This document shows positions 34,596-43,494 of a stretch of DNA of 64,000 bases, piece by piece; the first letter of the stretch is position 1; each line of letters begins with the position of its first letter. A program made the position numbers and the translations under genes. The stretch spans positions 62,001 through 126,000 of the forward strand of contig NZ_PDUD01000037.1 of the NCBI RefSeq assembly GCF_002646595.1, read 5' to 3'. The notes below the pieces were generated by a model. That model was not told the origin of the DNA. It ran no database searches and saw only the letters and a program-made list of their open reading frames with translations. Origin of the DNA: Flavilitoribacter nigricans DSM 23189 = NBRC 102662. GTDB taxonomy: Bacteria; Bacteroidota; Bacteroidia; Chitinophagales; Saprospiraceae.

Positions 34596-37500
34596 TCATC
34601 GTAACACAATCGCCGCATCCGAGCACATCATCACACTAGCCAGTACGGTATTGGCATAAAGCTCATCCTCCGGCAGATCAGTAGGTGCAACCGAAGCTCC
34701 ACTGCTCAGTAATCCTACCGGCTTATTGTTTCGTTGCGTATACTTTCGGTATTCGAAATTTCGGATTTCCAGTAGTGATTTTAGTTCTTCGGCGTCCGGT
34801 GCCCGTCCGGCCAGCCGCTGGAAAGCTACTTTTAACCCCTGTTGCAGATCATCACTCGTAGTGATCTGTTCTCCAATTACTCTGGCTGCCTCCAGAAAAG
34901 AGGGATCATTCATGAGCACCAGCGCCTGTAGGGGCGTACTGGTCGCCTGCCGGCGTACGGTACATTCACTGCGGTTGGGGACATCGAAAGTAGCCAGGGT
35001 CGGATTGGGCACCGATCGTTTCCAAAAAGTGTACAGGCTTCGTCGATAGAGTTTAGATCCGATATCCGGCCGGTATTCCTGGTTGTTGATCTTCCACAGA
35101 CCTTCGGGCTGATAGGGTTTCACGCTAGGGCCGCCGATTTCCGCTTGGAGCAGCTTGCTGGCCGCCAGAGCATTATCGCGGATCATTTCTCCCGTCAGGC
35201 GCCGGGCGGGTCCCCGGGCCAGCCATACATTTTCCGGATCCTTTTCCCAGAGTTTATCCGAGGTAATGGAGGATTGGCGGTAGGTAGCGGAGGTTACGAT
35301 CAGTTTGTGCAGGGCCTTTACATCCCAACCCGACTCGATAAAATGAACGGCCAGCCAATCCAGTAGCTGCGGGTGGTCCGGCAGGTCTCCCTGATTGCCG
35401 AAATCTTCTACCGACTTGACCAGTCCCCGACCGAAGAGGTTCTTCCAGTAGCGATTGACGGCCACCCGGGCGGTCAACGGGTGATCCGGATGGAAGAGCC
35501 ATTTGGCCAGCCCCAGTCGATCCGGGGGGAGATTTTCGGGCATCGGCAGGATCTGCTCCGGGGTGGTCGGAAAGACTTCTTCACCGTACACATCGTATTG
35601 TCCTCTTTCCAGGATATAGGCTGGGCGGCGTTGGGGCATTTCTTTTAGCACCATAACTTCCTGCACAGCTTCGGCGCTGTCCACATAAGTAGTGCGCAAT
35701 TTTTGCAGGATAATTTTTTCTTGCCGGAGGGCAGGCAACTGACGATTAAGGAAAAAATCGGTTAGCCATTGGTGTTCTTCGGCCGACAGGGTAGCTGCTT
35801 TTTTAGCCAATAAGGCATTTGCTTCCGGCGTATTTCCCAATTGCAATACCTCCAGTGCCCTTAGCTCCCGCCCAAATACCATCAATTCGTCAATGACGCC
35901 ACCTTTTAGTCCGGTACCCCTCCACCGGCCTCCGAACTGGATGCCCGGCTCGATGGGATGCGGGTAGATGCGGTCCACCATATTGTGAAAAATGATGTCT
36001 TTGTAAAGGTTGTCGATCTCTACGGTGGTGGGCAGTTCCCGGCCATTCAGGTAAACCCGGTAGCCGTCCGCCCGGCTCGAACCGTCATAGGTCACCGCCA
36101 GGTGGATCCACTCATCTCGCGGTATGTACCCTTCGTAGATCTCATTTATGGCATTGTCCGGATAGGTATGGGCCATCATCAGTTCCAGCTGATTGTCTTT
36201 CAGTTGGAGATGAAAGCCCCGGAAACTGTGGATACCGGTACCGAAACCTTTGTGAAAGATCACCCCGTTTTCCAGGCTTTGGGGAATGTTCACCTGTAAA
36301 GCTACGCTGAAGGGCTGACTACGTTTAAAGACGCCGATCTTACCCAGGTCCAGCCAGGCATCGCCGTCGAGCAATAGGCCTTTGCCTTTTTTTCCGGCTA
36401 CTAAGGTCGGCACCTCGTTATTGGAGAAGCGTCGATCCATTTTGGCTTCTTGACTGGGATTTAGCTTGTTCTTTAATGGAGCGTTTTCGAGATCAAAATG
36501 AGCGATCATCCCAATGCTGGGAAAGGTTTCGCTCAACGTGCGATGTCCTTCCCGATCGACGAATGAGCGGATGGACGCTACCTCTTGGGCGCTCAGCTCT
36601 TCTATTTTTTTCTCCTGCCTGGAGATCTGTTCCTTCAACTCACCTAATGTCTGCTCCTGTTGTTCCGTGGGTAGCAGAAGTGTCGGTACCGGGGTGCTGC
36701 TTTCTTCCCAGGGGATCAAACCCGACTCATTGATATTATTGAAAAAGCTGTACAATTGGTAGTATTCTTTCTGGGAGATCGGATCGTATTTATGGTCGTG
36801 ACACTTGGCACAACCGAGGGAAAGCCCGAGCAGGCCCACGCCTAATACATCCGTCCGGTCGGAGACATAGGATACCCGGAATTCTTCGTCAATAATGCCG
36901 TCTTCGGCATTTTGCGGATGCAGCCGATTGAAGCCGGTAGCCAGGATCTGCTCACGGGTAGGTTCTTCCATCAGATCACCGGCGAGCTGCCAGGTGACAA
37001 ACTGATCGTAGGGCACATTCTCATTGAACGACTGAATGACCCAGTCCCGCCAGGGCGACATATCGCGGTACCGGTCGGCCAGATAGCCGTGTGTATCGGC
37101 AAAACGGGCCAGATCCAGCCAGTCTACGGCCATTCGCTCGCCGTAATGGGGGGAGGCCAACAGGCGATCCACCTGCTTTTCGTAAGCATCCGGGCTAGCA
37201 TCAGCTAGAAATTGTTCCATTTCTTCCTGGGCTGGAGGCAGCCCTGTCAGATCGAAAGATAAGCGCCGCAGCAGACTTGCTTTCTCGGCTTTCGGAGCAG
37301 GCTCTACGCCCCGTTCCCGCAATTGTTGATAAACAAAGCGATCAATAGGGTGCTCCGCCCCGCCGGCTTCGGTTACGGCTGGTGGAGTAATAGCTCCGGA
37401 CGGAGGAATGAAGGACCAGTGTGGCTGGTATTCGGCCCCATCTTCGATCCATTTGACGAGGATGGCTTTTTCGCGCGCGCTGAGTTGGAGGTTAGCCTCC

Positions 37501-37847
37501 GGTGGCGGCATTTGTAATTCCGGATTGTCGGTGATAATCCGGTGAAATACTTCCGATTGTCCGGGCTTCCCCGGGCGGATGGCGAACTTGCCCGGTGATT
37601 CGGGCAGTTCCGCGTAAGCGGCTTCGGCTTCATCCAGCCGCAGGCCGGCCTTCAGCTTGTTCTTATCGTTTCCGTGACAGGCAAAACAGCGATCGGAAAG
37701 CAGAGGTTTGACGTGTATGTTAAAGTCGAGTTCGGCCGGTAGCTCCCGGTAAGCTCGTCCGACATCTTCGGGCAGTTCGGTGCGGCATGCGGGAACAACA
37801 AGAAAGACTATAAAAATAAAAAGTAATGTACGTAATTGGCGGTTCAT
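34596..37847 (-). CDS. PSD1 cytochrome c-type protein (PSCyt1-DUF1549-LamG-DUF1553)
   Basis: A 1083-residue lipoprotein (lipobox VVPAC, Cys ~21). Order: single haem domain with CFACH (~55-58) and distal Met in LQMPPPEAN, PSCyt2/DUF1549 domain (~160-370, VDWLDLARFADTHGYLADR, KCHDHKYDPISQKEYY), a LamG/concanavalin-type inserted domain (~440-640, GLLLDGDAWLDLG, YRVYLNGREL) and DUF1553 (~785-1060, RVAVNRYWKNLFGRGLVKSVEDFG, RSLYTFWKRSVPNPTLATFDVP, RRQATSTPLQALVLMNDP). Such proteins typify Planctomycetes and are paired with DUF1501 genes, as here. The tandem operator lies 61 bp before the start. The inserted LamG domain suggests carbohydrate binding. Confidence 0.9.
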   Translation of the reverse strand: MNRQLRTLLFIFIVFLVVPACRTELPEDVGRAYRELPAELDFNIHVKPLLSDRCFACHGNDKNKLKAGLRLDEAEAAYAELPESPGKFAIRPGKPGQSEVFHRIITDNPELQMPPPEANLQLSAREKAILVKWIEDGAEYQPHWSFIPPSGAITPPAVTEAGGAEHPIDRFVYQQLRERGVEPAPKAEKASLLRRLSFDLTGLPPAQEEMEQFLADASPDAYEKQVDRLLASPHYGERMAVDWLDLARFADTHGYLADRYRDMSPWRDWVIQSFNENVPYDQFVTWQLAGDLMEEPTREQILATGFNRLHPQNAEDGIIDEEFRVSYVSDRTDVLGVGLLGLSLGCAKCHDHKYDPISQKEYYQLYSFFNNINESGLIPWEESSTPVPTLLLPTEQQEQTLGELKEQISRQEKKIEELSAQEVASIRSFVDREGHRTLSETFPSIGMIAHFDLENAPLKNKLNPSQEAKMDRRFSNNEVPTLVAGKKGKGLLLDGDAWLDLGKIGVFKRSQPFSVALQVNIPQSLENGVIFHKGFGTGIHSFRGFHLQLKDNQLELMMAHTYPDNAINEIYEGYIPRDEWIHLAVTYDGSSRADGYRVYLNGRELPTTVEIDNLYKDIIFHNMVDRIYPHPIEPGIQFGGRWRGTGLKGGVIDELMVFGRELRALEVLQLGNTPEANALLAKKAATLSAEEHQWLTDFFLNRQLPALRQEKIILQKLRTTYVDSAEAVQEVMVLKEMPQRRPAYILERGQYDVYGEEVFPTTPEQILPMPENLPPDRLGLAKWLFHPDHPLTARVAVNRYWKNLFGRGLVKSVEDFGNQGDLPDHPQLLDWLAVHFIESGWDVKALHKLIVTSATYRQSSITSDKLWEKDPENVWLARGPARRLTGEMIRDNALAASKLLQAEIGGPSVKPYQPEGLWKINNQEYRPDIGSKLYRRSLYTFWKRSVPNPTLATFDVPNRSECTVRRQATSTPLQALVLMNDPSFLEAARVIGEQITTSDDLQQGLKVAFQRLAGRAPDAEELKSLLEIRNFEYRKYTQRNNKPVGLLSSGASVAPTDLPEDELYANTVLASVMMCSDAAIVLR

Positions 37848-37908
37848 GATCTCCGGTCTTTGCTCCTCTCAAGATAAGACTGGTGGAGACCCTAAACGGG
37901 AAATATGA

Positions 37909-37928
37909 CCTAGATAAAAACTAGACAA
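37909..37928 (-). promoter_or_regulatory. tandem TTGTCYAGT operator upstream of the PSD1 gene
   Basis: On the minus strand TTGTCTAGT (37928-37920) is followed after 2 bp by TTATCTAGG (37917-37909), a 9/9 and a 7/9 match to the repeat unit. It points towards the PSD1 gene, 61 bp from its start. It is the weakest of the four sites. Confidence 0.6.
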
Positions 37929-38152
37929 ACTACATTTTAGCGGTTCATCTGCCTGTTTACGCCCTTACGCCTGCTTGCCCAGAACCGATCCAAAAGAAAA
38001 CATCTTCCAATCCTAAAGTCTCCATCTCTCCTGACTCCATCAACCAGGGGTAAACCAATATATTCCCGTCATCATGAATAGGTAGCTAATTAATTCAAAT
38101 TGCGATATTTGAATTGAAGAGAGTAGATGGTAGAGTGTAGAGAGACTGCAAC

Positions 38153-38226
38153 CGTTAAAATGAGCGATTTTGTTCCATTTTAACGATAGGGAACCCCTCT
38201 ACCCACTTAAGTTGCATCGCAACTTA
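38153..38226. repeat. two inverted repeats in the upstream region of the sulfatase gene
   Basis: A perfect 10-bp inverted repeat (CGTTAAAATG at 38153-38162 with CATTTTAACG at 38176-38185) and a perfect 8-bp hairpin with 3-nt loop (TAAGTTGC/GCAACTTA, 38208-38226) lie upstream of the sulfatase ATG at 38250. The first could be a dyad operator, the second lies in the probable 5' leader. The rest of the 402-bp gap 37848-38249 shows no ORF. Confidence 0.4.
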
Positions 38227-38249
38227 GACTAATTAATCTGAACAAAGAC

Positions 38250-40055
38250 ATGGCAAGATCCTATACTTATTTATTAGGCGTCAGTTTACTTATCCTGATG
38301 GCCTGCTCCGAAAAGATAACGGAAGCGGCAGCGACGAAAACCGGTCCCAACATCATTGTGGTGATTACGGACGATCAGGGTTACGGCGACTTGGGGCATA
38401 CCGGGAATCCGGTCATAAAGACCCCCGCTTTGGACCAATTCTCCGCTGAATCCGTTAACCTGACCAATTACCACGTGGGAACTACCTGTGCCCCAACCCG
38501 GGCGGGGCTTCTGACGGGGCGCAATTGTAATCGCAACGGCGTCTGGCACACCATCATGGGCGCCTCCATACTCAACCGCGAGGAACGAACTATGGCGGAT
38601 GTATTCAGGACAAATGGATACGCAACGGGTATGTTCGGGAAATGGCATCTGGGGGATAATCATCCCTTTTTACCGCATGAACGCGGTTTTGAGCGTGCTT
38701 TTTATCACGGTGGTGGCGGTGTAGGGCAAACGCCTGATTATTGGAACAACGACTACTTTGACGATACCTATTTTCGGAACGGGATTCCGGAAAAGCAAAC
38801 GGGGTATTGTACCGATGTCTGGTTTGACGAGGCTATTTCATTTATCGAAAAAAAGAAGGACGTGCCTTTTTTCTGCTATCTAAGCCTGAATGCTCCCCAC
38901 GGCCCCTTCAATGTTCCGGAAGACTATTACCACCTTTATCGGGAGGAAGCGATACCCGAAGTGCAGAAGCGCTTCTACGGGATGATCACCAATATCGATG
39001 ATAATTTCGCAAAACTGTTGGCGAAACTGGAGGAATGGGACATCGCCGACAATACCATCGTGATCTTCACCACGGATAATGGCACAGCCAGGGGCTATCA
39101 GGTCGATCGGGAAAACGGACGGGTTAACGGCTTCAACGCCGGTATGCGCGGCACTAAAGGTAGCGAGTACGAGGGTGGCCATCGTGTGCCTATGATCATT
39201 CGTTGGCCAGATGGGGGCCTCAGCGGAGGCGAAAAATTAGGCGACCTGACCGCTCATGTGGATATGTTACCGACCCTGGTCGCCCTTAGTGGTCAGACGT
39301 TTTCGCCTGCCAAAACTATGGACGGCAGAGATATCAGCAGTTACCTGCTGGGCACAGCCGCAGCGCCGGAACGCATGCTGGTAACCGATACCCAACGGGT
39401 ACCCTGGCCGGTAAAGGGAAAGAATAGTTGTGTGATGGAAGGACAGTGGCGATTGATCAGGGGCACAGAACTATACCATATCGGCGATGATCCCGGTCAG
39501 GAGACCGATCTGGCGGCCCGCTTCCCGGATCGGGTAAAGCGTATGAATGATTTTTACGAAACCTGGTGGAGTGATGTGATCCGGGAGACCAAACTTTCGG
39601 AGATAGCTCTGGGCGAAACGCCGCTGGAAGTGCTCACCTGCCATGATGCCCGCACTACGGATCAGGTCCCTCCCTGGAACCAGCGGATGATCCGGCAGGG
39701 AAATCCTATGGTGCCGGCCGAATTCAACGTTCGCTTTGTAGCGGCCGGTAAATACAAATTCAGCTTACGGAGATGGCCGGCCGAAAGCGGCCTTGCTCTG
39801 AACGCCGGCGTAAACGATGCGATCCCTTCCACTCCTTTTACCGACGGGAGAATAGAAGGTGAGGCTATGCAAATTACCAGGGCTTTCCTGAAGATCGGTG
39901 AAAAGGAATACACGACCGATCTGGAGCAAAACGCCGGGGCCGCCGTGATCGAAGCCGAGGTCCCGCTGGGTAAAACGGAACTGCTGGCTTACTTTGGTCT
40001 GGAAGACGGCACGCAGAGTAATGCCTTCTACGTATATGTCGAAAAAATGGATTGA
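38250..40055 (+). CDS. S1 sulfatase lipoprotein
   Basis: A 601-residue lipoprotein sulfatase (lipobox LMAC, Cys ~19) that hydrolyses sulfate esters after maturation of Cys80 to formylglycine. The signature is TTCAPTRAGLLTG (CxPxR type). Metal ligands appear in VITDDQGYGD and in FTTDNGTARG; FGKWHLGDNHPFLPHERGF completes the active site. About 120 residues beyond the catalytic core (NVRFVAAGKYKFSLRRWPAE) form a C-terminal beta module shared with the sulfatase at 52311. The gene stands alone, converging with the enolase-superfamily gene. A tandem TTGTCYAGT site for this direction is absent, but the PSD1 operator lies 322 bp upstream. Confidence 0.93.
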   Translation: MARSYTYLLGVSLLILMACSEKITEAAATKTGPNIIVVITDDQGYGDLGHTGNPVIKTPALDQFSAESVNLTNYHVGTTCAPTRAGLLTGRNCNRNGVWHTIMGASILNREERTMADVFRTNGYATGMFGKWHLGDNHPFLPHERGFERAFYHGGGGVGQTPDYWNNDYFDDTYFRNGIPEKQTGYCTDVWFDEAISFIEKKKDVPFFCYLSLNAPHGPFNVPEDYYHLYREEAIPEVQKRFYGMITNIDDNFAKLLAKLEEWDIADNTIVIFTTDNGTARGYQVDRENGRVNGFNAGMRGTKGSEYEGGHRVPMIIRWPDGGLSGGEKLGDLTAHVDMLPTLVALSGQTFSPAKTMDGRDISSYLLGTAAAPERMLVTDTQRVPWPVKGKNSCVMEGQWRLIRGTELYHIGDDPGQETDLAARFPDRVKRMNDFYETWWSDVIRETKLSEIALGETPLEVLTCHDARTTDQVPPWNQRMIRQGNPMVPAEFNVRFVAAGKYKFSLRRWPAESGLALNAGVNDAIPSTPFTDGRIEGEAMQITRAFLKIGEKEYTTDLEQNAGAAVIEAEVPLGKTELLAYFGLEDGTQSNAFYVYVEKMD

Positions 40056-40094
40056 GTTATAGCGGAGGGATGCTGCCAATAATGTTCCGCCACC

Positions 40095-41225
40095 TCAGAT
40101 GATACCCTGAAATTTCACGTTACCGGCAGTGTCATATTGCTCCAGCTTTTCCCAGTCGAAAGTTACGCCAATACCGGGTACACTGGGCGCTACGGCCAGA
40201 TGGTCCTCTACTACCAGCGGCCGTACGGTATACGCATCGATCGGAAAACTGTGTACCTCCAGCCAGCCGGCATTCGACTGGGCGGACACGAGGCTGACGT
40301 GTAGTTCCTGCATACCGTGCGAACAAACCGGTATATCGTAGCGACGGGCCTGCTCCGCCACTTGCAGCCAGCCGCTGATCCCACCGCAGTTCGAGGCATC
40401 CGGCTGAATAAATGACAATCCAGCCTGTTCAAAGGCATATCCGAACTCGTGGATGGTATGTAAATTTTCTCCCATGGCGAGCGGCATTCCGGTAGCTTCC
40501 GCAATTTTAGCGTACCCCTGGTAGTCATCCGGGATGGTGGGTTCTTCGAACCAGTAAATATTATAGCGTTGGAATGCTTCCGCTGCCTGTATGGCCTCAT
40601 CCACGGTCATAGAATAATTGGCGTCTACCATAAAGGTGACATCGTCGCCGATCAACTCCCTTACGGCCCGGATCCGTTCCAAATCCTCATCCAGATGTTC
40701 CCGGCCGATCTTGATCTTTACGGCATTGAATCCCCGCTGGAGATAGCTCCGGATGTTCCCAAGCAGCTTTTTCAGGGGGAATTGCAGGTCGATGCCTCCG
40801 CAGTATGCTTTGCAACGATCCGCTGCTCCTCCGGCCATTTTCCACAGTGGCTGGCCGGCCCGTTTGCAACGTAGATCCCATAACGCAATATCAATAGCCG
40901 AAATGGCAAAGGACGCAATACCGCCCCGCCCTACGTAGTGAATGTGCCATTCCATAAAATCGTAAATGGATTCAACTTCTTTCCCATCTTTACCCAGCAA
41001 AGCCGGAGCCAGATCGTGTTCGATCATGGCTTTAATGGAATATCCGCCTTTCCCACCGGTATAGGTATAACCAGTACCTTCCGAGCCATCCTCTAAATGC
41101 ACGGTTGCGGTGATCAGTTCAAAGAAGTGATGATCGCCGTGTTTGGCATCCGAAAGTACTTCGGGCAACGGTATCTGAAATAGGTGTACGTCTATCTTAT
41201 TAATCTTGGTATTCATTTTAGCCAT
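40095..41225 (-). CDS. enolase-superfamily enzyme, possible anhydrogalactonate cycloisomerase
   Basis: A 376-residue mandelate-racemase-type enolase-superfamily enzyme. Catalytic KxK is in AVKIKIG, metal ligands in FMVDANYSM (Asp), WFEEPTIP (Glu) and MGENLHT (Glu), and the His base in [11 protein letters not shown]. The capping domain holds [19 protein letters not shown]. It is the last gene of an ADH-SDR-enolase operon preceded by the tandem operator. In agar degraders an enzyme of this superfamily isomerises 3,6-anhydro-L-galactonate to 2-keto-3-deoxy-L-galactonate; I propose that role from context. A sugar-acid dehydratase (L-fuconate, L-galactonate, galactarate) is the alternative. Start at 41225 (MAKMNTK) chosen over 41282 for a better-looking leader. 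Confidence 0.8.
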   Translation of the reverse strand: MAKMNTKINKIDVHLFQIPLPEVLSDAKHGDHHFFELITATVHLEDGSEGTGYTYTGGKGGYSIKAMIEHDLAPALLGKDGKEVESIYDFMEWHIHYVGRGGIASFAISAIDIALWDLRCKRAGQPLWKMAGGAADRCKAYCGGIDLQFPLKKLLGNIRSYLQRGFNAVKIKIGREHLDEDLERIRAVRELIGDDVTFMVDANYSMTVDEAIQAAEAFQRYNIYWFEEPTIPDDYQGYAKIAEATGMPLAMGENLHTIHEFGYAFEQAGLSFIQPDASNCGGISGWLQVAEQARRYDIPVCSHGMQELHVSLVSAQSNAGWLEVHSFPIDAYTVRPLVVEDHLAVAPSVPGIGVTFDWEKLEQYDTAGNVKFQGII

Positions 41226-41310
41226 TTTTTTTAAGAGGGATGTATTCCGATAGGTCTCAGGATCAACTATCTGGTAAATCATAGCATCCCATAATCGTAG
41301 TATCGGATCA

Positions 41311-42081
41311 TCATCTCCCCATCCATCCGCCGTCTACCAGAACTACAGCTCCATTCATATAGTCCGAAGCCCGGGAAGCCAGAAAAACGGTAGCTCCCTT
41401 AAAGTCATCCGGGCTACCCCAGCGACCAGCCGGAATGCGGGCCAGGATCGAGGTGTTACGTTCGTCATTGGCGCGGAGCGCGGCCGTATTATCCGTGGCG
41501 ATGTAGCCCGGTGCGATTGCATTCACGTTTACCCCTTTGCCCGCCCACTCGTTGGAGAGAGCCATCGTCAGCTGCCCAATGGCTCCTTTGCTGGCTGCAT
41601 AACCCGGCACAGTAATACCTCCCTGGAAAGTGAGCAGGGAAGCGGTAAAGATGATCTTGCCGGATCCGCTCTCCGTCATGTCCTTCCCAAACTCCCGCGA
41701 CAGTACGAACTGTGCATTCAGGTTGATCTCCATGATCTGGTCCCAGTATTCATCCGGATGTTCGGCGGCCGGTGCCCGTAGTATCGAACCGGCATTATTT
41801 ACCAGAATGTCAATGGGTGGATGCTGCGCTTTTACCTGGGCGATAAAGTCGTACAGCGCTGCCCGGTCCGAGAAATCACAGGTATAAGCGGTGAATTTGC
41901 GTCCCAAATCCATCACGGCCTGCGCTACCGCACTGCCGTTGGGTTCGAGTGAAGCCGAAACTCCGATGATATCTGCTCCGGCTTCGGCCAGACCTTCGGC
42001 CATCGCTTTGCCAATGCCTCGCTTACAACCGGTCACCAGAGCCAGTTTACCGTCTAACTTAAATTGATCCAGTATGCTCAT
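41311..42081 (-). CDS. KduD-like short-chain dehydrogenase
   Basis: A 256-residue SDR closely patterned on KduD (2-dehydro-3-deoxy-D-gluconate 5-dehydrogenase). Signs are [41 protein letters not shown], the active-site Ser in [21 protein letters not shown] with Yxxx[21 protein letters not shown] and [30 protein letters not shown]. In the anhydro-L-galactose pathway a reductase of this kind converts 2,5-diketo-3-deoxy-L-galactonate to 2-keto-3-deoxy-D-gluconate, which a KduD-like enzyme working in reverse would do. It lies between the zinc dehydrogenase and enolase genes behind the tandem operator. Confidence 0.88.
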   Translation of the reverse strand: MSILDQFKLDGKLALVTGCKRGIGKAMAEGLAEAGADIIGVSASLEPNGSAVAQAVMDLGRKFTAYTCDFSDRAALYDFIAQVKAQHPPIDILVNNAGSILRAPAAEHPDEYWDQIMEINLNAQFVLSREFGKDMTESGSGKIIFTASLLTFQGGITVPGYAASKGAIGQLTMALSNEWAGKGVNVNAIAPGYIATDNTAALRANDERNTSILARIPAGRWGSPDDFKGATVFLASRASDYMNGAVVLVDGGWMGR

Positions 42082-42124
42082 GATATTTTTTAAAGTTTGT
42101 AGGCGTTATGTCGAAAATTAGGGG

Positions 42125-42153
42125 CTGCAAAATTCTTTGATGTTTGTAGATCT
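42125..42153. repeat. palindromic element (copy 2)
   Basis: This 29-nt segment has the same 12-nt left and 11-nt right arms as 30033-30061 but a different 6-nt centre (TTGATG instead of CGGAAT), which weakens the stem. It lies between the SDR and ADH genes, in a 170-bp gap that interrupts the operon. Confidence 0.5.
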
Positions 42154-42251
42154 CATTGATTGTAAGCAGGTCCACCGGTCCTCCGTCCGACCGCATTCCT
42201 GCTATTGTCCGGTCTGTCAGCCCTGACGTTTATCGTTGTAACCTAGGTTGA

Positions 42252-43271
42252 TTACGTCTGGCAATCGAGCAACACCTTCATGCCGTCCGGTTGCCGGTCT
42301 ATCTCCTCAAATACCCGCTGGATCGATGTGAGCGGCGCTACCCGGGTGATCAGGCAGGCAAAGGGGAGTTCGTTTTTCATGATCAGCTCAATCGCCTGAT
42401 CGTAATCTTCCCGTTCGTAGACCCGTGCGCCGATCAGTTGCAGTTCTTTCCAGAAAAACTGGAAAAGATTGATCGGCTTCGGCTGCCCGTGAATGGCCAC
42501 CATGACGATCCGACCGCGGATGCCCGCTAATTCGGTCATAATATCCAGAGTAGGTTGTACTCCGGCTACTTCGAAGACGACATCGGCCATGAAACCGGAT
42601 GTCTTTTCCCTTAGATGGGCGACCGGATCCGTTTCCGCGGGGTTGATCACTGAAAAACCTAGCTCACGGGCCAGTAGGATACGTCTGGGGTTAACTTCCG
42701 AAATAAAGACTTTAGCTCCGGTTTCACGGGCCACCAGAGCGACCAGCAAGCCAATGGGGCCACCACCCAGTACAACGGCTACTTCTCCTGCCTTTAACCC
42801 GGATAATCGCACATCGTGGCAGGCCACTGCCAAGGGCTCCACCAGCGCGGCCAGCTTTAGGTCCGTTTCCGGCCTTAGCCGGTGCAGGGTGAAAGCCGGT
42901 ACATTCCAGTATTGCTGCATCGCCCCCGGACTGTCAATACCGATAAATTTCAGGTCCTGGCAGATGTGATCATACCCCTTGTCCGAAGCTTGCGCCCCGC
43001 GATCATCCAGGGGACGGACCACTACTTTATCGCCCACTGAAAAATCACTCACACCGGCGCCTACCGCGTCGATTACTCCGGACATTTCGTGACCGATCGT
43101 GACCGGCACCTTCACCCGTTTATCCATCATACCGTGGTAAATGTGCACATCTGTACCACAGATGCCGCAATAAGCTACCTTGATTCGGACTTCCCCTTCA
43201 GCGGGATCACTGATTGATTTTTCGCTGATTGAAAATTTGTGATCTCCCTGGTAAAATGTTGCTTTCATCAA
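42252..43271 (-). CDS. zinc-type alcohol dehydrogenase lacking the structural zinc site
   Basis: A 339-residue medium-chain dehydrogenase. The catalytic zinc site is intact (Cys38 in CGICGTD, His61-Glu62 in TIGHEMSG) and the Rossmann motif is VVLGGGPIGLLVALVA. The loop that in most relatives carries four cysteines for structural zinc reads RPLDDRGAQASDKGYDHICQDL and has only one, so that metal is lost. First gene of the ADH-SDR-enolase unit, 112 bp behind the tandem operator. By context it may oxidise 2-keto-3-deoxy-L-galactonate at C5; a different polyol or sugar acid is possible. Confidence 0.87.
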   Translation of the reverse strand: MMKATFYQGDHKFSISEKSISDPAEGEVRIKVAYCGICGTDVHIYHGMMDKRVKVPVTIGHEMSGVIDAVGAGVSDFSVGDKVVVRPLDDRGAQASDKGYDHICQDLKFIGIDSPGAMQQYWNVPAFTLHRLRPETDLKLAALVEPLAVACHDVRLSGLKAGEVAVVLGGGPIGLLVALVARETGAKVFISEVNPRRILLARELGFSVINPAETDPVAHLREKTSGFMADVVFEVAGVQPTLDIMTELAGIRGRIVMVAIHGQPKPINLFQFFWKELQLIGARVYEREDYDQAIELIMKNELPFACLITRVAPLTSIQRVFEEIDRQPDGMKVLLDCQT

Positions 43272-43382
43272 TTGTCGATTAGTGTTAGCCGGCTTCTAAA
43301 ATTTATTTGTACAGCCGTTGCACCTGCTCATTATTTTCAAGCCCAAAATTGGGCGTACCCCCGGGGAAAACCTCAAAATCTT

Positions 43383-43402
43383 TCTGGACAATAACTAGAC
43401 AA
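43383..43402 (-). promoter_or_regulatory. tandem TTGTCYAGT operator upstream of the ADH-SDR-enolase unit
   Basis: On the minus strand TTGTCTAGT (43402-43394) is followed after 2 bp by TTGTCCAGA (43391-43383), a 9/9 and an 8/9 match. It points towards the alcohol dehydrogenase gene, 112 bp before its ATG. The pitch is 11 bp, as in the other sites. Confidence 0.7.
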
Positions 43403-43494
43403 GACCGGTTTTAACAGGTACCGGTAAATCCCATTCGGGCAAATTTGGCAACTCTCGGCGATCAACACGACTTTCGGGTACAAAGCGGCCTACC

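Noticed and set aside
40095-43271. Reading the ADH-SDR-enolase unit as the L-fuconate pathway
   Set aside because: GH29 and an AldA-like enzyme would fit, but no fucose mutarotase, lactonase or diketo-acid hydrolase is present and the SDR is KduD-like. Kept as an alternative, not the main reading.
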